Shown: positions 43,826-52,359, numbered from the stretch's first letter. The stretch: 64,000 nucleotides of DNA from Oceanisphaera marina (GCF_014643915.1 NZ_BMKE01000013.1:42309-106308), one strand, 5' to 3'. Notes: generated by a model from the sequence alone, not told the origin. Program-made: numbers and translations.

Positions 43826-44293
43826 ATGCGTTTATGCTCGGTATTGGTACTGCTGGCGGGGTTGTGGTTCACACCGGCCATGGCGGCGATTGGCGTGTAT
43901 GAGTTTGATTCTGCCCAGCAGGAAGAAACCTTTCGTGAACTGACTCGCGAACTGCGTTGCCCCAAGTGTCAGAATCAGGATATTGCCGACTCGGATGCCG
44001 AACTGGCCAAAGACCTGCGCGACAAGACCTATGACATGTTGCAAGAGGGCAAAAGCAAGCAAGAGGTCATCGAGTATATGGTGGCCCGTTACGGTAACTT
44101 TATTCTCTATAAGCCGCCCTTTATGGCATCGACCATGATCTTGTGGTTTGGACCCGTGATTGTCATCTTGTTGGGAGGGCTGATTGTGGTGCTGCGCACG
44201 CGTAAAAAGCCGCGCCAGACTGGCGATCAAGCCTTGAATGCCGAACAACAACAGCGGCTGCAAGAATTGCTGAACAAAGACAAAGAGAATTGA
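43826..44293 (+). CDS. ccmH: Cytochrome c maturation protein CcmH
   Basis: A 155-aa periplasmic-facing thiol protein with an N-terminal signal peptide (LCSVLVLLAGLWFTPAMA), the redox motif LRCPKCQNQDIADSDAELA and a C-terminal membrane helix (LWFGPVIVILLGGLIVVL). It presents the apocytochrome CXXCH thiols for heme ligation. The start is the ATG at 43826, four bases after the ccmG stop. CcmI is a separate gene here, unlike the fused CcmH of E. coli. Confidence 0.95.
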   Translation: MRLCSVLVLLAGLWFTPAMAAIGVYEFDSAQQEETFRELTRELRCPKCQNQDIADSDAELAKDLRDKTYDMLQEGKSKQEVIEYMVARYGNFILYKPPFMASTMILWFGPVIVILLGGLIVVLRTRKKPRQTGDQALNAEQQQRLQELLNKDKEN

Positions 44294-44294
44294 T

Positions 44295-45506
44295 ATGACT
44301 TTATTTTGGATTGCCAGCGGCCTGCTGACGCTGTTATTGGCGCTCGTTATTATACTGCCCCTGACCCGGGGGCGAGCCGAATCGAGCCAGAGTCGCAATC
44401 AGCTGAACACCGAGTTATACAGACAGCGTTTGCAAGAGCTGGAACAGGATAAAGAGCAGGGCTTGCTGGAAGAGGGCGAACAGGCCACCCAGGAGCTGCA
44501 AAAAAGCCTGCTCGATGACGTGGTCACGGAACAGCCTCAACAATATCGCTCGGGTACCTGGCTGTGGTTGCCTGCGATTTTGATTGTGCTGGTGGTCGCT
44601 TATGGCGGTTACTGGCAGGTAGGTGCCTATAACAAGGTGGCGCAGTGGCAGAACAATGCAGGTCGGTTAAGTGAGCTGACGCGCCAGGTGCTGCTTGAGC
44701 CCGATGGTGACGTGACCGAGCAAGACATGATGGACCTGATTCAATCGCTGCGTACCAAGCTGTTTGTAGACGGTGATGATTATCGTGGCTGGTTGTTGCT
44801 GGGCCGGTTAACCCTGGAAATGCGTGATGGTGAAACCGCACGGGATGCGCTGGAAAAAGCCATGACCCTGACCGACAAGCCCGAGCAGGTACTGGTGCCT
44901 TATGCCGAAGCCCTGACCATGACAGGCGAAGCGCTGCGTGCCGAAAACATGATCAAGCAGGTGTTGGCCAAAGACCCGGATAACCTGGAAGCCTGGTCGG
45001 TATTTGCCTTCATGGCCATGCAGCAAGAGAACCTGACGGCGGCGATTGCCCGCTGGCAGCAGATTTTGCAGCGCATGTCGCCGGATAATCCGCGCTATGC
45101 CATGATTGAGCGCTCGGTTGCCTTTGCCGAACAGCGTTTGGCCGAGCAGGATCATGCACCGGTAACCGGCCCGCGTTATGAAGTGGAAGTGAACGCGGCC
45201 AGTGCGGTTCCCTACCACCCGGGGGCGGTGTTGTTTGTGTATGCCATAGATGCTCAGGGCAGCGAAGTGCCTTTGGTGGCGCAACGCATCGAAAATCCGT
45301 CTTTTCCGCTGACCATTACCCTGTCTAATGCGGATGCCATGCGCCCGGATAACAATATGACGGGCCGTGAATCCGTTATTATCAAGGCCCGTATTGCGCC
45401 TAGCGGCAATGTGACCGATACCACGGATGCCTGGGAAGGTCGCAGCGCTGTCTTGAGCACAGAGAAAGACAGCCAATTGTCTATATTTATAGATACCCCT
45501 CTGTAA
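44295..45506 (+). CDS. ccmI: Cytochrome c maturation TPR protein CcmI
   Basis: A 403-aa apocytochrome chaperone. Two N-terminal membrane helices (LFWIASGLLTLLLALVIILP and SGTWLWLPAILIVLVVAYGG) are separated by a cytoplasmic loop. Periplasmic TPR repeats (about residues 150-280) and a C-terminal beta-rich domain follow. It corresponds to the C-terminal half of E. coli CcmH. It starts one base after the ccmH stop and is the last gene of the operon. Confidence 0.93.
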   Translation: MTLFWIASGLLTLLLALVIILPLTRGRAESSQSRNQLNTELYRQRLQELEQDKEQGLLEEGEQATQELQKSLLDDVVTEQPQQYRSGTWLWLPAILIVLVVAYGGYWQVGAYNKVAQWQNNAGRLSELTRQVLLEPDGDVTEQDMMDLIQSLRTKLFVDGDDYRGWLLLGRLTLEMRDGETARDALEKAMTLTDKPEQVLVPYAEALTMTGEALRAENMIKQVLAKDPDNLEAWSVFAFMAMQQENLTAAIARWQQILQRMSPDNPRYAMIERSVAFAEQRLAEQDHAPVTGPRYEVEVNAASAVPYHPGAVLFVYAIDAQGSEVPLVAQRIENPSFPLTITLSNADAMRPDNNMTGRESVIIKARIAPSGNVTDTTDAWEGRSAVLSTEKDSQLSIFIDTPL

Positions 45507-45530
45507 CTATTCAGTAAGCAGCACGTGATG

Positions 45531-45554
45531 AAACCGGTCAAACAGGCCGGTTTT
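45531..45554 (+). terminator. Weak terminator after ccmI
   Basis: AAACCGG (45531-45537) pairs with CCGGTTT (45547-45553), with a short T run. It lies 25 bp after ccmI and 45 bp before mlaA. Confidence 0.5.
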
Positions 45555-45597
45555 ACGCAATAATAAAACAAGAATAAAAGCGATAAGGCTTAATATT

Positions 45598-46386
45598 ATG
45601 TGGCGAATGTTAATAGTAGTGGCAGGAGTCGGCCTGACTGGTTGTGCCGCGCACCAGGGCGTGGATGTATCGCGCAGTCATGATCCTTTTTCAACGCAGG
45701 TACCGGCCGATTTTGCCAAGTCGACCGCCGCCGATGCGCGAGATCCTTTCGAGCCGGTGAACCGGGGGGCCTGGGTCATTAATTACGACGTACTCGACCC
45801 CTATGTGGTGCGTCCGGCCGCACATGCCTATGCCGATTATGTCGCCGAGCCGGTGAGAGATGGCTTGCAAAGAGTGGTGCTTAACCTGGAAGAGCCCGCC
45901 AGCTTTGTTAACCATTTAATTACCGGCGATGTGACCGGTGCGGGAACCAACCTGGTACGCTTTGGCGTAAACAGTACCGTCGGGGTGCTGGGCTATTTTG
46001 ATGTGGCGGAAAAAATGACCCTGTCGCGCCGCTCCAAAGACTTTAGCCAGGTGCTGGGGCAAATGGGGGTAGGTGACGGCCCCTTCCTGATGCTTCCCGT
46101 GTTGGGACCAACCACGTTGCGCCAGTTTTCTGGCGACATGGTCGACAGCCTCTACTTTCCCTACGACGTGATGAGCCTGGCCCTGCGCACCGGAAAATGG
46201 GCGCTTGATGGCCTGTATCAGCGCAGCGAGCTGATAGACCGGGAGCCCATCATCGACAATGCACTCGACCCTTATGGTTTGACCAAAGATCTGTATTTAC
46301 AGTATCAGGATGCCAAGATAGGCAAGGAATTCGAACCCGCCTCCAGCGAAGAACTGGAAGACTTCATGGACGAGATAGACGGTTAA
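45598..46386 (+). CDS. mlaA: Outer-membrane lipid asymmetry lipoprotein MlaA (VacJ)
   Basis: A 262-aa lipoprotein that removes mislocalised phospholipids from the outer leaflet of the outer membrane, working with the MlaC/MlaFEDB transporter (not encoded here). The lipobox LTGC has the lipidated Cys16. The MlaA core is present (DPFEPVNRGAWVINYDVLDP, then RFGVNSTVGVLGYFDVAEKM and GQMGVGDGPFLMLPVLGP). The length is normal. A convergent DUF502 gene follows beyond a terminator. Confidence 0.96.
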   Translation: MWRMLIVVAGVGLTGCAAHQGVDVSRSHDPFSTQVPADFAKSTAADARDPFEPVNRGAWVINYDVLDPYVVRPAAHAYADYVAEPVRDGLQRVVLNLEEPASFVNHLITGDVTGAGTNLVRFGVNSTVGVLGYFDVAEKMTLSRRSKDFSQVLGQMGVGDGPFLMLPVLGPTTLRQFSGDMVDSLYFPYDVMSLALRTGKWALDGLYQRSELIDREPIIDNALDPYGLTKDLYLQYQDAKIGKEFEPASSEELEDFMDEIDG

Positions 46387-46435
46387 ATGGAAAGCTTGAA
46401 GCTGTAAGTTAAAGCAAATACCGAACCTTCATATT

Positions 46436-46471
46436 CCAAAATCCTGACGCATGTCGGGATTTTGGTTTTTT
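46436..46471. terminator. Strong hairpin terminator between mlaA and the DUF502 gene
   Basis: The 13-base arm CCAAAATCCTGAC (46436-46448) pairs with 46453-46465 with one G-T wobble, followed by TTTTTT. It belongs to the ATCCTGACGYATGTCAGGAT hairpin family also seen at 24193 and about 16470. Confidence 0.8.
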
Positions 46472-46473
46472 GT

Positions 46474-46665
46474 AGGCTCCATGGTTTGTGTAAAGAGTAT
46501 TGGACCAACAAGGGTGACACTACCTAAATGTGGTCGAATACTCTTTTTAAAAGATCGACCCTACGCTTGGTTTTATCTCTGGGTTTTACTTCCAGCTTCC
46601 TTGAACACGGCTCTTTAGCCGAGCGCTTAAAGCTGACGGCTGATAGCCTGGTATTCAGCTTTTCC
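46474..46665. repeat. REP-like inverted repeats in the mlaA / DUF502 gap
   Basis: AAAGAGTATTGGACCA (46492-46507) and TGGTCGAATACTCTTT (46531-46546) are reverse complements with one mismatch. The flanks are TGTAGGCT (46471) and CGACCCTACG (about 46556). A GCGCTTAAAGCTGACGGCTGA tract lies at about 46623-46643. No ORF. The related palindrome GGTCGAATTTATTCGACC occurs at 22119. Confidence 0.55.
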
Positions 46666-47248
46666 CGGTAATGCCGCCGCTGACGATAAAGGTGGTCATT
46701 TTGCTGGCGGCAACATCCAGCAACTGGATGTTGTCTTTATCTACGACCAGCAGGTTACCGGCAAAATTATAAGATTGGGGAAGATAGACCGCCACCTTGC
46801 CGGGCAGGCCAAACTCCGTCATGTCCTGGCGAGTAATGAAGCCAAGCACCTGCACCTCGCCATTCATCAGACTCACCGCCACGGGTTGATTAAGGCGTTT
46901 ATTCTGTCCCAGCAGGGCATTGAACAAGTCTTGCAAGGAGTTGTACACCAGCTTTACCAGAGGGATGCGCGTTAACACCTTATCGAACAGTGACAGAAAA
47001 AACTGGCCAAAGTAAAACGAGGCAAACATACCGGTCAGAATAATCACACTGAGGGTAATCAAGCCACCGGCAAGATCGGCAATCCAGCCGGCGGCAAGGG
47101 CAGGTACCACCATGCGTAACAAGGAGCCAATGGCGGAAAAAAGCGTTTCGTTGAGTACGGTAAAAATCAGATAAACCAGATAGACCGTGAGGACGAAGGG
47201 CAGCAGAATTAACAGACCCTGAAAGAAGAACCGTAAAAGACGTTGCAT
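46655..47248 (-). CDS. DUF502 family inner-membrane protein
   Basis: A 197-aa protein of unknown function with two N-terminal membrane segments (FFFQGLLILLPFVLTVYLVY and ITLSVIILTGMFASFYFGQF). The conserved DUF502 blocks RIPLVKLVYNSLQDLFNALL and GFITRQDMTEFG follow. The start is the ATG at 47248 (MQRLLRFFFQ), six bases after GGAGC; a longer upstream reading has no support. It is convergent with mlaA and divergent from aroF. No function is assigned. Confidence 0.85.
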   Translation of the reverse strand: MQRLLRFFFQGLLILLPFVLTVYLVYLIFTVLNETLFSAIGSLLRMVVPALAAGWIADLAGGLITLSVIILTGMFASFYFGQFFLSLFDKVLTRIPLVKLVYNSLQDLFNALLGQNKRLNQPVAVSLMNGEVQVLGFITRQDMTEFGLPGKVAVYLPQSYNFAGNLLVVDKDNIQLLDVAASKMTTFIVSGGITGKS

Positions 47249-47565
47249 GGATAAGCTCCGGTGAACAAGAGCAGCATCATGGCAGATCCCGCATTCAATA
47301 ACAGCGTTTAAAGCCGGTACTAAGCCATAAGTTGACGGTAGCAAGCAGAGGGGGAGATGGGCGCGAGCAACAAGACGCCATAAACACCAGGCACAATGCT
47401 TTTCTCGCTGCTTTTATACTCACTTGAACAGCACCACGTAAAATAAGCGGTTTTTACTGACAAACACGCTTTGCAAGGTGGCTCGGCCTTGATAAGGTAA
47501 ATGCGGTTGCGTAAAAAACAAATAACCAGATGTCAAATAAGACGCGGTATTTGTTTTTATTTGTC

Positions 47566-47583
47566 TGTAAAGATTTATTTACA
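47566..47583 (+). promoter_or_regulatory. Perfect TyrR box upstream of aroF
   Basis: TGTAAAGATTTATTTACA matches the TyrR consensus TGTAAA-N6-TTTACA exactly. It lies 15 bp before the aroF start and ends just before the GAGGA site, so TyrR-tyrosine could block transcription or elongation. The rest of the 350-bp gap (47249-47565) shows no gene and no second perfect box. Confidence 0.85.
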
Positions 47584-47598
47584 TGTGAGGATGTCATC

Positions 47599-48669
47599 AT
47601 GCAGAAAGACACACTGAATAATATTCATATTCGATCCGAAAAGGTCATGATCACCCCGGCCGAGCTGAAAGCCAAGTTGCCGATCTCTCAACCTGCGCTT
47701 GATTTCATTGGCCAGGCTCGCCAGACCATGTCGAATATTATTCAACGTAAAGATCACCGTTTGCTGGTGATTTGTGGTCCTTGCTCCATTCATGACATAG
47801 ACGCAGCCAAAGAGTACGCAACCCGCCTCAAAAAACTGCATGATGAATATAGTGATAGCCTTTATATCGTAATGCGCGTCTATTTTGAAAAGCCGCGCAC
47901 CACAGTAGGTTGGAAAGGCTTTATCAACGATCCTCACCTGGATGGCACCTTCGACATAGAACAAGGCCTGCACAAGGCGCGCGAGCTGCTGGTCTGGTTA
48001 GCCGAGCTGGAGCTGCCGTTGGCGACCGAAGCGCTGGATCCCATTAGCCCGCAATATCTGGCCGAGCTGTTTTCCTGGTCGGCGATTGGTGCGCGTACCA
48101 CAGAATCGCAAACCCACCGCGAAATGGCCTCTGGCCTGTCGATGCCGGTGGGCTTTAAAAACGGCACCGACGGCAATTTGGGCACCGCCATTAATGCGCT
48201 TAAGGCGGCGTCCGAGTCGCACGCCTTTATGGGTATCAACCAGCAAGGACAGGTGGCTTTGCTGGTGACCCAGGGCAACCCGGACGGCCATGTCATCCTG
48301 CGGGGCGGCAAGCAGCCAAACTACGACTCCGTGAATATTTCCCAGGCCGAAAAAGCCATGACCAGCGCCGGTCTTATCCCGAATCTGGTCGTGGATTGCA
48401 GCCACGGCAACTCGAATAAAGATTACAGCCTGCAGCCATTGGTCACCGAAAACGTGGTGCATCAAATTCAGGAAGGTAACAAGTCTATTCTTGGCATTAT
48501 GCTGGAGTCGCACTTGTTTGAAGGCAACCAGTCGAGCGAGCAGCCCCGTAGCGAGATGCGCTATGGCGTATCCATTACCGATGCCTGCATCGACTGGGAT
48601 ACTACCGCCGAGTTACTGGGCCGTTGTCGTCAACAGTTGGCCGCGCCGTTAAAGGCTCGTATTAGCTAA
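47599..48669 (+). CDS. aroF: 3-deoxy-7-phosphoheptulonate synthase, Tyr-sensitive type
   Basis: A 356-aa type I-alpha DAHP synthase, first enzyme of the shikimate pathway, joining phosphoenolpyruvate and erythrose 4-phosphate. Active-site blocks are LLVICGPCSIHD, MRVYFEKPRTTVGWKGF and VDCSHGNSNKDY. The start is the ATG at 47599, seven bases after GAGGA; an upstream reading crosses the TyrR box. The TyrR box and the position before tyrA identify the tyrosine-regulated isoform. A terminator-like hairpin separates it from tyrA. Confidence 0.95.
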   Translation: MQKDTLNNIHIRSEKVMITPAELKAKLPISQPALDFIGQARQTMSNIIQRKDHRLLVICGPCSIHDIDAAKEYATRLKKLHDEYSDSLYIVMRVYFEKPRTTVGWKGFINDPHLDGTFDIEQGLHKARELLVWLAELELPLATEALDPISPQYLAELFSWSAIGARTTESQTHREMASGLSMPVGFKNGTDGNLGTAINALKAASESHAFMGINQQGQVALLVTQGNPDGHVILRGGKQPNYDSVNISQAEKAMTSAGLIPNLVVDCSHGNSNKDYSLQPLVTENVVHQIQEGNKSILGIMLESHLFEGNQSSEQPRSEMRYGVSITDACIDWDTTAELLGRCRQQLAAPLKARIS

Positions 48670-48756
48670 GTGAGTTATTTAGAATAACGCTTATGTAACA
48701 ATGAGGTGCCTGACGATTCAGCCACTGTTGTCGCTGTGCGTTCACAGGCATAATAG

Positions 48757-48788
48757 AGCACCGCGTCCGGGAAGGGCCGGTGCTTTTT
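48757..48788 (+). terminator. Terminator-like hairpin in the aroF-tyrA gap
   Basis: AGCACCG (48757-48763) pairs with CGGTGCT (48778-48784) across a 14-base loop that can itself pair partly (CCGG/GGCC). A TTTTT run follows. It ends only 15 bases before the tyrA ATG, so it may reduce readthrough from aroF or act in a leader. Confidence 0.65.
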
Positions 48789-48803
48789 AATTGGGATGGA
48801 CCA

Positions 48804-49928
48804 ATGGTAGATGAATTAGCAGTCCTGCGGGACCAGATAGACGAAGTGGATCAGCAGCTGGTTGCGCTGTTTGCCCGACGCCTGAAATTGGTGGCGGGAG
48901 TGGGGGAGGTGAAAAGTCGCCAGGGGGTGCCTATTTATGCCCCGGATCGCGAAGCCGCCATGCTGGCCAAACGCCGCGCCGAAGCCGAGGCGCAAGGTGT
49001 GCCCCCCGATCTTATTGAAGATGTGTTGCGCCGCGCCATGCGCGAGTCCTATGCCAGTGAAAAAGACACCGGCTTCAAGTGCATGAATCCGTCGCTGGGC
49101 AAAGCGGTAGTTGTAGGTGGAGCAGGGCAGCTGGGCGGTTTGTTTGCTCACCTGCTGACCTTGTCCGGCTATACGGTCGAGGTATTGGAGAAAGACGACT
49201 GGGATCAGGCCGAGGCGTTACTGAAAGGTGCTGGGCTGGTTGTCGTGGCCGTGCCCATCGATCAAACGGTGGCGGTGATTGAGCGTTTGCCCAGGCTTGA
49301 CGAGCACTGCATTCTGGTTGACCTGACCAGCATCAAGGCCGAGCCCTTGGCGGCCATGCTCAAGGCGCACCAAGGCCCGGTGCTGGGCTTGCACCCCATG
49401 TTTGGGCCGGATGTGTCCAGCCTGGCCAAGCAGGTGATTATTTACAGTGAAGGCCGCGGCAGCGAACAGTATGAATGGTTGCTGGCGCAAATGCGTATCT
49501 GGGGAGCCCGCTTGCAGGCGGTTAATGCCGAAGAGCACGATCAGGCCATGAGTCTGGTACAGGCGCTGCGCCACTTTACAAGCTTTGCCTATGGTGCCCA
49601 CTTGTGTGCCGAGCAGGCCGACTTGTCGCAACTGTTGCAGTTAAGCTCACCGATTTATCGGTTAGAGCTGGCCATGGTGGGTCGACTGTTCGCACAGGAT
49701 CCGGTGTTGTATGCCGACATTATTTTATCGTCGCCGCGTAATCTCGACATGATACGTCGCTATCACACCCGTTTTGGCGAGCTGTTAACCCAGCTTGAAC
49801 AGGGTAAACGCGAGGCTTTTGTCGAGCAGTTTTCTACCGTGAGTGAATTTTTTGGCGATTACGCCGACACTTTCTTAAAAGAAAGCCGCAACTTGCTGGC
49901 CCAGGCCAACGACAGCCGTAAAAGCTAG
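48804..49928 (+). CDS. tyrA: Bifunctional chorismate mutase / prephenate dehydrogenase (T-protein)
   Basis: A 374-aa enzyme making 4-hydroxyphenylpyruvate for tyrosine. An AroQ-type chorismate mutase spans residues 1 to about 90 ([20 protein letters not shown]). The dehydrogenase has an NAD-binding [14 protein letters not shown] stretch and the conserved [10 protein letters not shown] block. The start is the ATG at 48804 ([10 protein letters not shown]), behind GGGATGGA; a GTG eight codons earlier would lie in the hairpin. Size agrees with E. coli TyrA. Confidence 0.96.
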   Translation: MVDELAVLRDQIDEVDQQLVALFARRLKLVAGVGEVKSRQGVPIYAPDREAAMLAKRRAEAEAQGVPPDLIEDVLRRAMRESYASEKDTGFKCMNPSLGKAVVVGGAGQLGGLFAHLLTLSGYTVEVLEKDDWDQAEALLKGAGLVVVAVPIDQTVAVIERLPRLDEHCILVDLTSIKAEPLAAMLKAHQGPVLGLHPMFGPDVSSLAKQVIIYSEGRGSEQYEWLLAQMRIWGARLQAVNAEEHDQAMSLVQALRHFTSFAYGAHLCAEQADLSQLLQLSSPIYRLELAMVGRLFAQDPVLYADIILSSPRNLDMIRRYHTRFGELLTQLEQGKREAFVEQFSTVSEFFGDYADTFLKESRNLLAQANDSRKS

Positions 49929-49955
49929 CAAGGTTCGATATCAGGTTACTGATAA

Positions 49956-49984
49956 AAAACACCGAGCCAATGGCTCGGTGTTTT
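49956..49984. terminator. Bidirectional terminator between tyrA and pheA
   Basis: A 13-bp perfect stem (AAAACACCGAGCC with 49972-49984) and an AAT loop. A-run and T-run flanks serve both converging genes. Confidence 0.85.
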
Positions 49985-50009
49985 GCTTTCAGCTTAACGT
50001 GACTGCCTC

Positions 50010-51893
50010 TTAATCACGATACAAGCGCTGTGCCAGTTGCTGCAGTGGCTGCATATCATCTTCGTTGGTGAGGCTTAGGCAGAAGCCTTGCACGCCAGCA
50101 CTTCTCAGGGCTTGTCCCAGCTGAGGTAACAGGCTGTCTTGCCCCACAAGCTGACTCAGCAACGGCAGGCGGCTGTGTTGCTGCACTCGCAGCAGATTGG
50201 CCAGCGGGCGGTTTTGGGTATCCAGCAGCGCAAGTTGCTGATTACCCTCGGCCAATACCAGCTCGGCCTCGGCCAGGGTCTGTTCCAGGCTGTCGGCCAG
50301 CGGCATTAATACCGGGCGGGTGCAGCGACCCGCGGCAGCCAGCAACTCGTCCCGTCGGCCATCTATGGGTTGCAGCAATACGGCATCCAGCGACTCTGCC
50401 GCCCGATTGAGTTGCTCGGGCGTATGTACCTGGGTCATGGCGGCCAGGTCAAACTGGGCGGCCACTTCACGTAACTGCTGCAGACGTTCCTGGCTTTGTT
50501 GCTGATTACCCTGAGCAAAGCAGGGTACAGCCAGGATCTGGCCACCCTGTTCCTTAAGGCGACGCGCGGTTTCCTGCAGGGCGCCATATTCGGGCCAGCT
50601 TTCAAGTTGTGCAATCAATAATGGCTCTTGCTGGCTCATGTGAAAGCGCCCCAGCTGCAACGACAACAGGGCATTGTTGTTTAACGGCACGTTAACCGGA
50701 GTAACATGCAGCTCTGGGTCCCGGCCCTGGCTCAAGGCTTTGGACGGAATACGAGTCGGTGCCACTTCGGCGCTGGGATAGCAGCCGAGAATTTTAATGA
50801 AGCGGACGATGTCTTTCAGCTCGGCCAGTGCCGCCTGCATGTTGGGGCAGTTGACGTTGGCTGCCACATCCACATAAAACATCTCTTCCCACGGATTGCC
50901 GATGATGGGGCGAGACTCCAGCTTGGTCATGGTGATGTCATGATTGCGCAGTACCAGCAAGGTTTCTACCAGCGCACCGCTTTGCTGACCGGTAGACATG
51001 ATAAAGCTGGTTTTGGCGGGAATTTGTGCAGCCACTTCAACCGGCTTACGCGCCACCACAATAAAGCGGGTCATGTTCTGCTTCTGGTTTGCCAGCCCGG
51101 TCACCAGTGGCTTAAGGCCGTGCAGGGCTCCGCCGTCGGCACTGCCCATGGCACCAATGTCATCGCGTTTGAGGCTGGCCACCAGCTCCATGGCGTTGGA
51201 AGAGGCGGCACAAAACTCCACCTTGACCTGGGGCAGGGTCTTCAGATATTGAGAGCACTGCTGGTATACCTGAGGGTGGGTATACAGGGTTTTCAGCTTG
51301 CTGACGTCGGTGTCGACGCCGACCAGCAGGCAATGCTCAATGGGTTGGGTCAGCTCGCCGACAATAGAAAGGCTGGTGTGCTGAATCAGATCGAACACGT
51401 CATTAATGGCACCCGAACTGGTGTTTTCTATCGGCAAAATACCGTATTGAGCCTGACCCGATTCAACGGTATCAAATATCTGTTGAAAGGTGTCGCAGTT
51501 ATGCTCGACCAGCTCGGCTTTGAAGCGCGTCAGGTACTTGCGTGCCGCCATGTTGGAGTATGAGCCTCGCAACCCGAGAAATGCCACGCTGATGGCCGGC
51601 TTCTCATCCTGCGGATTAAGCAAGTCTTGCAGCAAGGCCTGTTGCGACAATACAGAGTCTTCAATAATGGTGTGATAAATCTGCGTAACGTAGTGAGCGT
51701 CCAGCCCCAGGGTTCGGCCCTGATTGATTAATGCCACCAACAGCGCCTGCTCTCGTTCCTGATCTCGAATGGGGCGCGGATTTTGCAGTTTGCTGCGTGC
51801 CACATCCAGACTCAGGGCCTTGCGTTTGGCCAGCAGGGTCAACAGCTCTTTGTCCAGGCTGCTGATGTGGGTTCTGATCTCATCCAGATTCAT
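50010..51893 (-). CDS. pheA: Chorismate mutase / prephenate dehydratase (P-protein) with a 240-aa DAHP synthase-like C-terminal extension
   Basis: A 627-aa protein against 386 aa for E. coli PheA. Residues 1 to about 90 are an AroQ chorismate mutase. About 105-285 are prephenate dehydratase (GILPIENTSSGAINDVFDL and MGSADGGALHGL). About 295-375 are the Phe-binding ACT domain with ESRP. From about 388 on there is an extra domain (50013 to about 50732) whose order of motifs parallels type I-beta DAHP synthase: LQETARRLKEQGGQIL, FDLAAMTQVHTPEQLNRAAE, RPVLMPLADSLEQTLAEAEL, VLAEGN. The catalytic motifs (RGGAFKPR, LLKRG, CERG, DPSHATG types) are not conserved. It is transcribed alone behind a Phe leader attenuator. 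Core function firm; the extension's origin is inference. Confidence 0.93.
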   Translation of the reverse strand: MNLDEIRTHISSLDKELLTLLAKRKALSLDVARSKLQNPRPIRDQEREQALLVALINQGRTLGLDAHYVTQIYHTIIEDSVLSQQALLQDLLNPQDEKPAISVAFLGLRGSYSNMAARKYLTRFKAELVEHNCDTFQQIFDTVESGQAQYGILPIENTSSGAINDVFDLIQHTSLSIVGELTQPIEHCLLVGVDTDVSKLKTLYTHPQVYQQCSQYLKTLPQVKVEFCAASSNAMELVASLKRDDIGAMGSADGGALHGLKPLVTGLANQKQNMTRFIVVARKPVEVAAQIPAKTSFIMSTGQQSGALVETLLVLRNHDITMTKLESRPIIGNPWEEMFYVDVAANVNCPNMQAALAELKDIVRFIKILGCYPSAEVAPTRIPSKALSQGRDPELHVTPVNVPLNNNALLSLQLGRFHMSQQEPLLIAQLESWPEYGALQETARRLKEQGGQILAVPCFAQGNQQQSQERLQQLREVAAQFDLAAMTQVHTPEQLNRAAESLDAVLLQPIDGRRDELLAAAGRCTRPVLMPLADSLEQTLAEAELVLAEGNQQLALLDTQNRPLANLLRVQQHSRLPLLSQLVGQDSLLPQLGQALRSAGVQGFCLSLTNEDDMQPLQQLAQRLYRD

Positions 51894-51930
51894 GAATAGG
51901 GCTTCCCTTGTACCTAAAAAATGTCACCTA

Positions 51931-51956
51931 AAAAAAAAGCCTCCCTAGGGAGGCTT
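51931..51956 (-). terminator. pheA attenuator terminator
   Basis: The 20-nt perfect palindrome AAGCCTCCCTAGGGAGGCTT (51937-51956) is followed on the minus strand by eight T residues. It lies 38 bp before the pheA start. The minus-strand GGAGGC at 51995-52000, just after the leader peptide stop, can pair with GCCTCC in the terminator's first arm (51949-51954), giving an antiterminator. Confidence 0.85.
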
Positions 51957-52004
51957 ATCTGTTCGTCTTTCGCTTGTTTCTTGCCAGACCAGATGCCTCC
52001 TTGA

Positions 52005-52070
52005 CTAGGATGCAAAGAAGAAAGCAGCAAAAAAGCAGTGAAAGAAAAACAGGTTAACAGACACGGTCAT
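52005..52070 (-). CDS. pheL: Phenylalanine operon leader peptide
   Basis: A 21-codon ORF on the minus strand, ATG at 52070 and TAG at 52007-52005. It encodes MTVSVNLFFFHCFF then AAFFFAS, with eight Phe codons in three clusters (3, 2 and 3). Compare the 15-aa E. coli PheL, with seven Phe. It is followed after a few bases by an antiterminator strand and a perfect terminator before pheA. Starvation for charged tRNA-Phe would stall the ribosome here and let pheA transcription proceed. No canonical ribosome binding site is visible (a GAG touches the ATG; the GTG two codons on is an alternative start), which is the main doubt. The gene is too short for usual annotation. Confidence 0.85.
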   Translation of the reverse strand: MTVSVNLFFFHCFFAAFFFAS

Positions 52071-52359
52071 CTCAACATTGATATACACGGCCCTACAATT
52101 ACTGAAAAGCGACAGTGCTGGCAAGCCTTTTTGGCCAATTTGACCAAAACAGCTCAATTTAGCCCTAAAATACAGCGGCAGGTGGTGAGTGCCCGGAGAT
52201 GAACGAAAGGAATTACCGTTTTGGCAAAGGGAGCATGGACGACACGAAATCGAGTGAAGAGCAAGGAGACCACACCTTACTCTTCACGATGAATACCTTA
52301 GGGTTTGTTGGATCACGTCAGCGGGGCATTACTCTGGATGAATCGCTGACGGCTTGGCG
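52071..52359. repeat. pheL upstream region and a GTGAAGAG/CTCTTCAC hairpin
   Basis: GTGAAGAG at 52254-52261 and CTCTTCAC at 52280-52287 are perfect reverse complements, the shortest member of the repeat family seen at 8910, 24119 and 55797. The part near 52071-52150 should hold the pheL promoter on the minus strand (TTGCCA and TATATC-like elements, not a confident pair). The plus ORF reading through 52199-52471 is not considered real. Confidence 0.5.

Noticed and set aside
48690-48790. A 29-codon ORF in the aroF-tyrA gap as a possible Tyr leader peptide
   Set aside because: It has no Tyr codons, no ribosome binding site and only runs through the hairpin by chance.
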